Shown here one piece after another: positions 9,101-16,944 of a stretch of 64,000 nt of DNA. The notes below the pieces were generated by a model. That model worked only from the letters and a program-made list of their open reading frames with translations, was not told the origin of the DNA and made no database searches. The first letter of the stretch is position 1. The number at the start of each line of letters is the position of its first letter. The position numbers and the translations under genes were made by a program. The DNA is from Sphaerisporangium aureirubrum (lineage in GTDB: Bacteria > Actinomycetota > Actinomycetes > Streptosporangiales > Streptosporangiaceae): positions 117,060 through 181,059 of the forward strand of contig NZ_JBHSRF010000010.1 of assembly GCF_042658925.1 (NCBI RefSeq), read 5' to 3'.

Positions 9101-12100
9101 CAACCAAGCCGAGGGTGTTGTACGTGGCCAAGGCGGCGTTGCCGCGGCCGTCGGTGGTGCGGGTGCGTTCGCCTGCGGCGTTGTAGCCGAAGGAGGTGGT
9201 GATGTTCGCGGAGGCCGTTACCGGCTCGACGAGCTGGGTGAGCTGGTCGGTGGCGTCGAAGGTGCGGTGGGTGACGTGGCCTTGGGGGCTGGTCTCGTCG
9301 ACGAGGTTGCCGGCGGCGTCGTAGGCGAAGCCATAGGTGCGCTGGACGGTGCCGGTGGTGTTGAGGTCCTTGACGGCGGTGCGGCGGCCGGCCAGGTCGT
9401 ACTCGGCGGTGGTGGCGTTGCCCAGCGGGTCGGTGATCTTGGTCATCCGGCCGGCGAGGTCGTAGGTGAAGGAGCTGGCGTGGCTGAGCGGGTCGGTACG
9501 GCTCGTGACCTCTCCGGCGGCGTTGATCACGGCCGAGGTGCGGTTGCCGGCGGGGCGTTTGACGGCGAACAGGTTGCCTGCCGTGTCGTACTCGTAGTTG
9601 GTGACGAGCGCGGCGGCGGTCGGTTTGCGTTCGATCTGGGTGGAGGTCACCTGGCGGCCGAGGCCGTCGTAGGTGGCCTCGGTGCGGGCGCCGGTCGGGT
9701 CGGTGGACGACAAGGGCTCGCCGGTGAGGGTGTAGGTGTAGTCCCAGTTGCCGCGGGTCGCGCCGGTCGTGGCGGGCGGGTCGGTCACCCGGACCTGGCG
9801 GCCGAGCTTGTCGTAGACGGCGTTGGAGACATTGCCCCGGGGGTCGGTGACCGAGATCATCCGGCCCGCCGCGTCGTACCCGTACGAGGTCTGCGGGGTG
9901 AGCAGTGTGCCGCCCGGCGGTGTGTACGGGGTGCCGGTGACCGAGGTGACGCGGCCCGCGCGGTCGTAGGCGGTGACGCCGCTCCTGCCCTCGGGGGCCG
10001 TCTGGTGAGTCTGCTCACCCGCCGTGTTGTAGCCGGCGCGCGAGGTGGGACGCTCGGTGACGGCGGGGCCGCCGCGTTCGACGCTCACCGGCGGGGCCTC
10101 GGCCTTGATTGTGCGGCCGAGCGTGTCGTAGCTGATCAGGGTGGTGTAGTCCAGGCGGGTGGCGCCGGCCGCGTTGCCCCGGGGGTCGGTGACCTCGGTG
10201 GGCAGGCCGCGGTCGTCGACCGTCCACGTGGTCTTCAGGTCCGTGGCGCCGTTCTCCACGGTCCGCTCGATCAGGCGGTCACCGGCGTCGTACCCGTAGG
10301 ACTCCTGCTCGGTGCGGCTGGTCCCGGCGGCGGTCCAGATCGTCTTGGTGACGTTGGTGTTGGCGTCGTAGGTGTAGGCGGCCTTCCTGGCCAAGACGGT
10401 GGGGTCCAGGGTGGAGGACGTCATGCGGCTCGCGGCGTCGTAGACGTAGTCCACCCGGGTCTTGCCGCCCCCGGCGTCCTGCCGGGTGAGATTCCCGGCC
10501 GCGTCGTAGGTGGAGGAGGTCAGCTCCACGTCGACGGGAGTGTTGGACGCGTTGAGCTTGACCTGGTCGGCGATCTCCTTGGCGAGGGAGTTGTCGCCGT
10601 TGTAGGTGTATCGCGTCTTACGTCCGAGCGCGTCGGTCTGGGAAGCGAGCCGCCCGCCGTCGTCGTAGGCGTAGGAGCGGATGACCACGTTCTGCGCCGG
10701 TTGCGGGGCGAGCGGGCTGCCCGTCCAGCCCATCAGGGTGACGGTGGCGGCCTGATCGCGCGGGGTGTAGGCGTAGGCGTGCACGGCGCCGGCGGCGTCG
10801 GTGGTGCTGGTCAGGTTGCCCTTGTGGTCGTACGTGGTCTGGCGCGTCCCGCCTTCCGGCCCGGTCACCTCTTCCACCCGGCCGTAGGTGTCGTACTCGT
10901 AGGAGGTCGTCCGGGCAGGGTCGCCGCCGGTGAGATCGGTCAGGGTCTCGCTGAGTTTGTTGCCGTCGTCGTCGTAGGTGTAGCCGGTCTCCGGCGTGTG
11001 GGTGACGTTGCTGATGTCGTTGTGGACCCCGGAACCGGTCACCTTGGACAGGCGGCCGTAGGTGTCGTACGTGTACGTGGTGGTGCCGGTGTTCTGCCCG
11101 CCGGACACCTGCGCGGCAGTGGTCCTGCGGCCGATCGCGTCGTAGCCGTACGTGGTGACCAGGCCGGTCGGCTCGGTGACCCGGGCCAGGTCGCCGGCGG
11201 CGGTGTAGGCGTAGGTGCGCTGGTTGTTCTTGGGGTCGGTCGAGGTCTCCAGGAGACCGGCGGGGGTGGTGCCGCCGCCGATGGCCGGTTCGGTGCCGTC
11301 GGTGTAGGCGGAGACGGTCGATCGGCCGAGGGGGAAGTCCAGGGTGGCCGGGGTGGTCTCCTTGGACTGCGCGCCGAAGGCGGTGTACTCCCACTTGGTG
11401 GCGTACGTGTTGCTGGTGGGGCCGCTCGACCGTGGGTCCCGGTACGCGGTCATCTGGTCGTTGCGCGGGTCGAAGGGGTCGGACGTGTTGAGGTGGTACG
11501 CGGCGTACGTCGTCTGACAGTTTCCCGCCGACCGGCACCGTTTCATGCTGAGCTCGTTGCCACGCTCGTCGTGGGTGAGCTCGGTGACGTTCCCGTTCGG
11601 ATCGGTGGTCTTCGCGAGGAAACCGCCGGTGTCGTATTCGAAGAGCGTCTTCTTGGCGAGCTGGTCGGTCACCGACTGGATGCGCTGGTAAGCCTGGTCA
11701 TAGCTCGTCTTCAGCGTGCCGTTGTGCGGATCGGTGACCGTGATCACATAGTCGGCCGTGTCGGGGTCGTAGGTCATCTGGCCGACCTGCCACGTCCCCC
11801 CGTTGTTGTCCACGTGGGTGCTCAGGCGGCCCTTCACCGACTCGTACGTGTTGCTCGCCCAGGTGCGGCCGGAGGGGAGCGTGGCGGTGGTGAGCTGCGG
11901 CGTGGTGAGACGGGCGGCGTAGTGTTCCTGGACCTGGGTGGCGCTGAGCGCCTTGTCGTAGATCGCGACTTCGTCGATGCGGCCGGTGAAGGGGAACTTG
12001 GCCGGGGTCGAGGTGGTCGCGGGCCAGCTCGACGAGGTCTGGCCGTTGCCGATCTGGGCGTACTGCTGGTTGCTCATCTCGACGAAACTGGATCTGGTGC

Positions 12101-14066
12101 CGACCACCGCGCCGTCCAGATAGAGGATCTGCGAACTGCCGGTGGAGGACAGGACCACGTGGTGCCAGGCGTTGTTGTTCACCGTGCCGGTGGACGTGAT
12201 CGGCGTCTCGCCCCCGAGCTGGCCGCGTAACTTTCCGTCCGTGCCGACGTAGAGCACCGGCATGTAGTTGGCGTAGAGGTCGTTCGAGAAACGCGTGTCC
12301 TGTGACCCGAGGATGGTGCCGGAGGTGCTGGTCCGGAACCACGCCTCCACCGAAAGGCGCCCGCCCAGCAGGTTGAGGCTGTTCTCCGGGAGATCGACGT
12401 AGCTGATCGACGACCCGGAGAACGACGCGGCGGTGTCGGTGGAGCCGGCGAGCGCACCCGGGACACCGGTCGCACAGCACCCGCTGTACTGGGCCAGGGA
12501 CTGCGCCAATCCTTCGTCCGTGGCGAACGGCACGGCAGCTTCGCCCAGCCGCCAGTAGTGCAGGGGAACGGAGTTGAGCACCGTACTGCGGTAGGCGGAG
12601 CCGTCGGCGTAGCTGTACTGAGTGCAGGCCGACGTGCTGCCTGGCCCGCACACCTTGGTCAGCTTGTCCCCGTCGTAGGTGTAGTTCCACGCCAGCGGCT
12701 GGCCCGCCACGGGGTTCGTGGCCACGCTGGTCACGTGGGAGCCGGTCCAGGTGAACGTCAGCGAGCGGCCGCCGACGGCGGTCGCCGTGGCGAGTTTGCC
12801 GCCGGTGCCGTAGGTCAGGTCCACGCCTCGTCCGCGCCCGTCGGCCAGCCGGGTCAACCGGCCGGTGGCGCCGAAGATGTAGGACATCCCGGACTTGTCC
12901 ATCAGCCGCCAGCCACCCCCGCTCACGGTGGCCAAGGTGTAGTAGAGCCCCCGGGGTGAGGCGTACGTCCCGTTGCCCTTGTCGCCGAACCTCACCTGCG
13001 ATCCGTCCGGACGGGTGAGCAGCAGCGTTCCGCTCTCGGGCTCGGGCACCAGTTTGGTGTCCCACTGTGTCGACCAGCCCGTGCCGAAGATCCCGACGCG
13101 CGGGTCGGTGCTGTTGTAGGTGCGGGTGACGTCCAGCGACGGGCCGGCCGTCGCGACGGAGGCGTCCGTCACCGACGAGGTGTAGTTCCCCACCAGGGCG
13201 TTGAACTCCCGGCCGTGGGAACTCTTCGCGAGGTCGGCGTTGATGCGCGGCTGGGGAACCATGACGGTGAACCGCTGCCACTCGGACGTGATGTGGCCGC
13301 CCTCCATATCGGAGACCTGGACGTACCACCAGGCCTCCTGGCCCCACTTCAAGTAGCCCGGCGGTACCTGCACCGCCCCCACGGGAGCGGCACCAAATCC
13401 ACCTACATTCGGCAAAAAGGCGCAGTCCTCGAACTCATCCGGCACCTCGGCTTTGACGGGACACACGATGAAGTCGTAGACCACCGGGTCGAGCGGAGCC
13501 GGCACGGCCGAGGTCCCGTACGCCGCCACGATCGGGGTCGTGGACGTCACCGAACCCGCGTCGTTCGGGTACGTCCACCACAGGGTCGGCGGCGGGGCCG
13601 ACGAGGCGGCGCCGGACCGCAACTGGTGCTGTTCCCGGGTCTCGGCCGCGCGGGCCTTCAGGGGGTCGTTTCCCGCGGACAGCCCCCGGAGCCTTCGGAT
13701 CTCGTCGGCCCTTCGCTTGCGCACCTCAGGCGGAAAGTGCTCGGAAGGACTCATCCTCGGGGTACGCGTGGTCAGCGGCAGCGCGCCTTCCGGGCGCTCC
13801 GGATCGCGGGCCGATGTCGACGGTGCGGCCTTCTCCGCGGTGACCCCGGCGGGCACCGCGTGAGAACGTCCGGCCGCGGTACCGGCCTCCTGCACGGGCG
13901 TTCGCACGTCCGCGGCGGAGATCAGTGTCTCCGGCGGGACCGCGGCCTTCGCCGTGGCCTTCGGCGTCAGTTCTCCCGGTACCCCGACTCCGGAAATCAT
14001 CACCGCCGAGGCGGCGAGAACCGGGATGACAAATCGTAACGACGCACGCGACCATAACCGGCGCAT
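6192..14066 (-). CDS. Secreted RHS/YD-repeat polymorphic toxin with HINT and DUF4160-like tip
   Basis: 2,624 residues; ATG 14066 follows AAGGGGA. Order: signal peptide (~1-42); spacer; DUF6531-like RHS N-terminal motif (~285-360, DVTRTYNSTDPRVGIFGTGW); first YD repeats; LamG/concanavalin-like insert (~500-715, VEAWFRTSTSGTILGSQ and WHHVVLS); about 1,300 residues of YD repeats (GYDAAGRMISVTDPRGN type); RHS core end (~2050-2127, MHARWYRPRTGTFASQDTQT and DPSG); Pro/Gly/Asn linker; pretoxin HINT domain (~2393-2545, STSVVMADGTHKPIEEVQVG to GVLVHNGP); C-terminal tip of ~80 residues containing HSNDHPPPHAHVRGGGPEIR, the DUF4160 hallmark. In this class the tip is the toxin, encapsulated by the YD shell and released by autoproteolysis. 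The toxin activity of DUF4160 is not established. Confidence 0.88.
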   Translation of the reverse strand: MRRLWSRASLRFVIPVLAASAVMISGVGVPGELTPKATAKAAVPPETLISAADVRTPVQEAGTAAGRSHAVPAGVTAEKAAPSTSARDPERPEGALPLTTRTPRMSPSEHFPPEVRKRRADEIRRLRGLSAGNDPLKARAAETREQHQLRSGAASSAPPPTLWWTYPNDAGSVTSTTPIVAAYGTSAVPAPLDPVVYDFIVCPVKAEVPDEFEDCAFLPNVGGFGAAPVGAVQVPPGYLKWGQEAWWYVQVSDMEGGHITSEWQRFTVMVPQPRINADLAKSSHGREFNALVGNYTSSVTDASVATAGPSLDVTRTYNSTDPRVGIFGTGWSTQWDTKLVPEPESGTLLLTRPDGSQVRFGDKGNGTYASPRGLYYTLATVSGGGWRLMDKSGMSYIFGATGRLTRLADGRGRGVDLTYGTGGKLATATAVGGRSLTFTWTGSHVTSVATNPVAGQPLAWNYTYDGDKLTKVCGPGSTSACTQYSYADGSAYRSTVLNSVPLHYWRLGEAAVPFATDEGLAQSLAQYSGCCATGVPGALAGSTDTAASFSGSSISYVDLPENSLNLLGGRLSVEAWFRTSTSGTILGSQDTRFSNDLYANYMPVLYVGTDGKLRGQLGGETPITSTGTVNNNAWHHVVLSSTGSSQILYLDGAVVGTRSSFVEMSNQQYAQIGNGQTSSSWPATTSTPAKFPFTGRIDEVAIYDKALSATQVQEHYAARLTTPQLTTATLPSGRTWASNTYESVKGRLSTHVDNNGGTWQVGQMTYDPDTADYVITVTDPHNGTLKTSYDQAYQRIQSVTDQLAKKTLFEYDTGGFLAKTTDPNGNVTELTHDERGNELSMKRCRSAGNCQTTYAAYHLNTSDPFDPRNDQMTAYRDPRSSGPTSNTYATKWEYTAFGAQSKETTPATLDFPLGRSTVSAYTDGTEPAIGGGTTPAGLLETSTDPKNNQRTYAYTAAGDLARVTEPTGLVTTYGYDAIGRRTTAAQVSGGQNTGTTTYTYDTYGRLSKVTGSGVHNDISNVTHTPETGYTYDDDGNKLSETLTDLTGGDPARTTSYEYDTYGRVEEVTGPEGGTRQTTYDHKGNLTSTTDAAGAVHAYAYTPRDQAATVTLMGWTGSPLAPQPAQNVVIRSYAYDDGGRLASQTDALGRKTRYTYNGDNSLAKEIADQVKLNASNTPVDVELTSSTYDAAGNLTRQDAGGGKTRVDYVYDAASRMTSSTLDPTVLARKAAYTYDANTNVTKTIWTAAGTSRTEQESYGYDAGDRLIERTVENGATDLKTTWTVDDRGLPTEVTDPRGNAAGATRLDYTTLISYDTLGRTIKAEAPPVSVERGGPAVTERPTSRAGYNTAGEQTHQTAPEGRSGVTAYDRAGRVTSVTGTPYTPPGGTLLTPQTSYGYDAAGRMISVTDPRGNVSNAVYDKLGRQVRVTDPPATTGATRGNWDYTYTLTGEPLSSTDPTGARTEATYDGLGRQVTSTQIERKPTAAALVTNYEYDTAGNLFAVKRPAGNRTSAVINAAGEVTSRTDPLSHASSFTYDLAGRMTKITDPLGNATTAEYDLAGRRTAVKDLNTTGTVQRTYGFAYDAAGNLVDETSPQGHVTHRTFDATDQLTQLVEPVTASANITTSFGYNAAGERTRTTDGRGNAALATYNTLGLVESRVEPSTAAHPTFADRTWTFAYDASGNQVKVLQPGGVQITNTYDNLDRLVTEAGTGAEEPTQTNAFAYDLAGRRTTAGDLALTFNDRGLLLKTAKTGTPGDLSSFTYDANDRLAQRTDAAGTTTFTYDNADRLQTLADPLTATTHTYGYDNADRLTSLDYGSTRPKRTYAYDTMDRLTGDTLKTSAGAAIASITYAYDLNDNLTTKTTAGTAGAGANTYAYDRSNRLTSWTAPGGSTTAYTWDDSGNRLTAGSKTFTYDARNRLTSGDGTTYTYTPRGTTATETKAGTTKLLKFDAFDRMLSDGESSYTYDALDRVSSRTESGTTSRYLYADLANDMVAMTDAGGTIQSRYTRGLTGEPIAISDGTGPKLALTDLHDDVVGTFTPTATALSASTAYDPFGEKTAQTGISPSLGYQGEFTDPTTGKVNMHARWYRPRTGTFASQDTQTLSPIPSIRSNRYTYADASPLTGTDPSGHMTIPAKDDPNAYPDRDDPWGPRDKDGVPYGCYDDYWDGSAVGRAADYPCTPLPTKPPPPRNNNDESPMEHKWGYKNNNGGGGNNGGGGGNNGNPPPKQKLDCKKGPQKGFCDPPLSSRPTCKNFKKCSTEPNAGEPEALDCTFNSPDPECPPERPDLIHCVGCEDPPQSPSPQGEPDEDLIDRLPEPIIKIPGINTPPTINPDMPEWYNCLAYGCDPNGSDWRRFWNGAGLLAGAEFGGAPSLRAPRSPRVPVPPRRSPNQRPCNSFVPSTSVVMADGTHKPIEEVQVGDLVLATDPSTGKTAPRMVLGLIVGDGDKSLVEITTRPVGAKTGSTGMVVTTDSHLFWLPRQRAWFPAAQVGPGMLLQTSTGAYVQITGVRKWTADQRVNNLIVAGMHTYYVDSGAAGVLVHNGPDDGVGEIVRDRGVRIIIHSNDHPPPHAHVRGGGPEIRIGQNGKPLEGDGELTKLQQEVVEDNIRTIRNSVRNSMRRYRGC

Positions 14067-14173
14067 TGATTTCCCCTTGAGCCCCGTGAAAGAAAATCGC
14101 TCCCCGCAGGCCAGTGCAAGAATCCGGCCAACAAATATGACCTGAAACGTATGCAGCTACCGGTGTCATTACA

Positions 14174-14193
14174 AGTGTGATCTGCATCACACT
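14174..14193. promoter_or_regulatory. Crp-type operator upstream of the RHS gene
   Basis: The core TGTGATCTGCATCACA at 14176-14191 matches the actinobacterial Crp consensus TGTGA-N6-TCACA perfectly, and the symmetry extends to 9-bp arms. On the minus strand it abuts a plausible promoter: TTGTAA at 14174-14169, 17-bp spacer, TACGTT at 14151-14146. That places the operator near position -44 and about 110 nt upstream of the RHS start codon. Activation by a cAMP receptor protein is an inference from the site. Confidence 0.7.
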
Positions 14194-14332
14194 TCACTCG
14201 GCTCAGGAAGGAATCACGGAGAGTCGTCACGAGGTTCGGGACGAGCCAGACGCTCATGGCGGAGTTCAAGCAGGTCAAAGGATCGATCGAAGGATTAATG
14301 ACATATATCCGGAGCAATTCTTCAACCGGACA

Positions 14333-14371
14333 GGAATTTCCAGGGAGCAATAAAAACGAGCGGGAAATTCC
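14333..14371 (-). terminator. Imperfect hairpin downstream of the inhibitor gene
   Basis: Arms GGAATTTCC (14333-14341) and GGAAATTCC (14363-14371), with an alternative pairing CCAGGGA/TCCCTGG inside. It sits 16 nt beyond the inhibitor stop on the minus strand. There is no T-tract, so terminator function is uncertain. Confidence 0.35.
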
Positions 14372-14386
14372 CTGGAGCGCGATACG

Positions 14387-14989
14387 TCAGCGGGTGCCGA
14401 GATCGAAGACGGCGCCGGTGGTGGCACGGAGTTCGCAGGGGTTGACGAAGGTGTGTTCATAGCTCAGGCGCTGGGTGTCCCATAGGCCGGAGGCGTAGAC
14501 GGTCACCGGATCGTATTCGGTGGTGCATTTTTGGTCGGGTTTCGCGTTGAGTTCGTTCAGGTCGGCGGAGACCGGTTCCAGGAGGCGGCAGGCGTCGGCG
14601 GCCTTGGGGTGGGTGCCGGAGGCGGGGGCGCACTGGAGGAGGACGGCGTGGTCGGCGGGAGTGGGGGACTCGCCTTTGGCGACGCTGAGAAGGAGGGCGC
14701 GGCGGATGTCCTTGCGGGCGGCCAGGGCGGCGGTGAGGACGGAGCGGCGCTTGGTGAGGCGGGTCAGGTCGGGGACGGTCAGGCGGGCGCCGGGGGTGGA
14801 GGGGCGAGCACCGGTCACTCCGCCCCTGACACCGGCCGCCGCGGCGTGGCCGGCCGTCGCTCCGGAGGAGTGGGCGGCGGTCGATCCGGAGGGCTGGGAG
14901 GTTGTCGCTCGGGGGGTGTGGGCCGTGGCGGGGTGGGTGGCGGCCAGGGTGAGGGCGCAGGTGGTGAGAAGGAGTCGGTGCGGTCGCAT
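14387..14989 (-). CDS. Subtilisin inhibitor-like (SSI family) secreted protease inhibitor
   Basis: 200 residues with an N-terminal signal peptide (MRPHRLLLTTCALTLAATHP) and a Ser/Thr/Ala/Gly-rich linker. The last ~105 residues are an SSI domain: LLLSVAKGESPTPADHAVLL, QCAPASGTHPKAADACRLL, KCTTEYDPVTVYASGLWDTQ, SYEHTFVNPCELRATTGAVF. The four Cys of the two conserved disulfides are present. SSI proteins are extracellular, dimeric, tight-binding inhibitors of subtilisin- or trypsin-like serine proteases. Aligned with Streptomyces SSI (Cys-Pro-Met-Val-Tyr), the reactive-site bond would be Thr-Glu (Cys-Thr-Thr-Glu-Tyr). P1 is thus Thr instead of Met, Lys or Arg. It is divergent from the first of five protease genes, so those are natural partners (inference). 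Confidence 0.88.
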   Translation of the reverse strand: MRPHRLLLTTCALTLAATHPATAHTPRATTSQPSGSTAAHSSGATAGHAAAAGVRGGVTGARPSTPGARLTVPDLTRLTKRRSVLTAALAARKDIRRALLLSVAKGESPTPADHAVLLQCAPASGTHPKAADACRLLEPVSADLNELNAKPDQKCTTEYDPVTVYASGLWDTQRLSYEHTFVNPCELRATTGAVFDLGTR

Positions 14990-15256
14990 TTGGTGTCCCC
15001 GATCTTGCTTGAGCTGGGTGGTCGCCGGCCCCCTGCGTCCGCGGGTTGGTCAGATGCTCCGGACCTGATCAACGAGCGAAATTGGACGCATCAGGTATCT
15101 CTCCGGTTCCACCGGTTTCATAACAAGGCGATAACGGACCATACCTTTTGTCCGGTTTGGGGGTCCGTAGGCAAGATCGCCGGAGTACGGTCTTGGCTTG
15201 TCTCTTTACCCACTCATGGGACCTTCCCGGGCATCCCATGACAAAGAAGGAGCTCA

Positions 15257-16765
15257 ATGAACTCCCGAGCAAAGCGTCTGATCCTCCCTCTCGGTGGCGC
15301 GATCATCGCCACCGGCATGATCGGCGCGACCCTCAGCACCTCGGCGCAGGCCGAGAGCAAGCCGGCGCCGCGTAAGACGGGCTCGCTTGTGTCCAGCAAC
15401 GGCGCGAAGGCCATCGCGGGCAGCTGGACTCCGAGCAAGCTGAAGGCCGCGAAGAACTACCTCGAGGACTCCACGCACTCCGGCAACCTCAAGAAGAGCA
15501 CCCAGAAGGCCTCCGCCGACGGCAAGGCCGGGTCGGTCGCCCCGATCGGGGCGGGCGGCAAGACGGCCGGCGTCTCGAAGAACGTCAACCTTCCCACCAA
15601 CGTGGGCAAGGTGTTCTTCCAGGTCGACGGCAAGCCGTACTGGTGTTCCGGCACGTCCGTGCAGTCCAAGTACCGCAACCTGGTCGCCACGGCGGGGCAC
15701 TGCGTGTACGACACCGACAAGAACAGCTTCGTGGACAACTGGGTCTTCATCCCCGGTTACTACAAGGGCAAGGCGCCCTGGGGCGTGTACGTCGGCGCCA
15801 AGGTCAACCTGCACCACGACTTCTCGGTGTACGAGGACTACGACTACGACTACGCGTTCGTCAACGTCTACAACGGCGTGAAGCAGACCGGTGACAAGGT
15901 CGTCAACAAGGAGACCTTCGACGCCTACAAGGGTCCGAAGTGGGCCAAGGACGTCGAGATCACCGCGGCCGAGTACCAGAAGTGCTACGACGAGCACGGC
16001 GGCGAGACCGCCGACTGCTGGTCGAAGACCACCGGCAGCGAGACGGTCCTGCCGTGGGGCACCGCGGGTGGCGAGAAGGTGCTCAAGGAGGTGACCAAGG
16101 AGGAGTTCGACAAGGCCCCGGCCTGGAACGCCAAGGTCAACTACTCCAAGGCACCCGCCAAGACCTCCACGGAGATCGTGGACGAGGCCACCTACAAGAA
16201 CTACAAGGGCCCCGGCTACAAGAAGATCGTCGACTCGGCGTACACCATCACCCACTACTACGTGAAGTACTGGGTGAAGAAGTCGAGCACGAAGAAGTAC
16301 TACAAGACGGTCTTCTACATCAAGGAGCTGGTGGACGCCGGCCGTCTCGGCGACAACGTCGGCGGCCAGGGCTTCACCTGGAACCGCAGCACCACGGCCA
16401 AGCAGTTCGCCTTCGGCTACCCGACGGCCGCGCACCTCGACGGCAACAAGGCGTACACCGGCGAGACCATGAAGTGGTGCTACGGCCAGACGTCCGCGGC
16501 GCCCGCCGTGCCGAAGTACAAGGCCGAGGAGCAGATCGGCATCAAGTGCGCCTTCACCCCGGGCGCCACCGGTGGTCCGTTCCTGATCGTGTACAAGAGC
16601 GCCTCGCGCACCGGTTACCTCAACGGCGTCGTGAGCCTCACGCTCGACACCGACGGGAACCAGCGGTACGACCGGATCACCACGCCGTACTTCAACAGCG
16701 ACACGTACGGCATCTACAAGTACGCCGCCAACCTGTACACCGGCAAGCTCTCCACGAGCAGCTGA
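15257..16765 (+). CDS. Exported trypsin-like protease paralog 1, catalytic Ser replaced by Thr (predicted pseudoprotease)
   Basis: 502 residues; ATG 15257 follows AAGGAG. Signal peptide MNSRAKRLILPLGGAIIATG to SAQAE, a ~75-residue pro-region, then a chymotrypsin-fold domain. His148 lies in ATAGHCVYD and Asp198 in DYDYAFVNVYNG. At the nucleophile the motif is GATGGPF, so Thr438 replaces Ser; the other four paralogs read G[AS]SGGPW. The codon is ACC and needs more than one change from the TCG/AGC codons used elsewhere. A ~150-residue Lys/Tyr-rich insert (207-357) separates Asp and nucleophile halves and contains a Cys pair (KCYDEHGGETADCW). Exported; substrate unknown. It might act as decoy, inhibitor target or binding protein (inference). 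No Crp-type site upstream. Confidence 0.88.
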   Translation: MNSRAKRLILPLGGAIIATGMIGATLSTSAQAESKPAPRKTGSLVSSNGAKAIAGSWTPSKLKAAKNYLEDSTHSGNLKKSTQKASADGKAGSVAPIGAGGKTAGVSKNVNLPTNVGKVFFQVDGKPYWCSGTSVQSKYRNLVATAGHCVYDTDKNSFVDNWVFIPGYYKGKAPWGVYVGAKVNLHHDFSVYEDYDYDYAFVNVYNGVKQTGDKVVNKETFDAYKGPKWAKDVEITAAEYQKCYDEHGGETADCWSKTTGSETVLPWGTAGGEKVLKEVTKEEFDKAPAWNAKVNYSKAPAKTSTEIVDEATYKNYKGPGYKKIVDSAYTITHYYVKYWVKKSSTKKYYKTVFYIKELVDAGRLGDNVGGQGFTWNRSTTAKQFAFGYPTAAHLDGNKAYTGETMKWCYGQTSAAPAVPKYKAEEQIGIKCAFTPGATGGPFLIVYKSASRTGYLNGVVSLTLDTDGNQRYDRITTPYFNSDTYGIYKYAANLYTGKLSTSS

Positions 16766-16779
16766 CGCGGGTGTGGTGA

Positions 16780-16813
16780 GGTGGGGGGCCGGGCCGAGAC
16801 CCGGCCCCCCACC
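16780..16813 (+). terminator. Strong hairpin after protease paralog 1
   Basis: Perfect 14-bp stem: arms at 16780-16793 and 16800-16813 around the loop CCGAGA, 15 nt beyond the stop codon. It is GC-only without a clear T-tract, the common actinobacterial form. Confidence 0.8.
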
Positions 16814-16944
16814 GGCGTCATCCAGGGGCGCGTCCCATAACGAAGTGAACCCAGCAACACCAAGTCACGTGTATAAGGGTGCCCAGTCTGGAAAAATCGC
16901 CCTTCACTGTTGTGTCCCATGTATTTGATCACTGGAAGGTACGA

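Larger units (their letters stand above)
14067..14386. other. Intergenic region between RHS gene and protease inhibitor gene
   Basis: No gene found. It holds the Crp-type palindrome (14174-14193), a candidate RHS promoter and, at its right end, an imperfect hairpin just after the inhibitor stop. It is A/T-richer than flanking coding DNA, as expected of a promoter region. Confidence 0.6.

Noticed and set aside
8664..12230. 1,188-residue open frame on the plus strand inside the RHS gene
   Set aside because: Extremely Gly/Val-rich translation with no domain; antisense shadow of the YD repeats, whose codon bias keeps the opposite frame open.
15254..16435. Long minus-strand frames opposite each protease paralog
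   Set aside because: Val/Leu/Gly-rich antisense shadows repeated at every paralog; no start signals or families.
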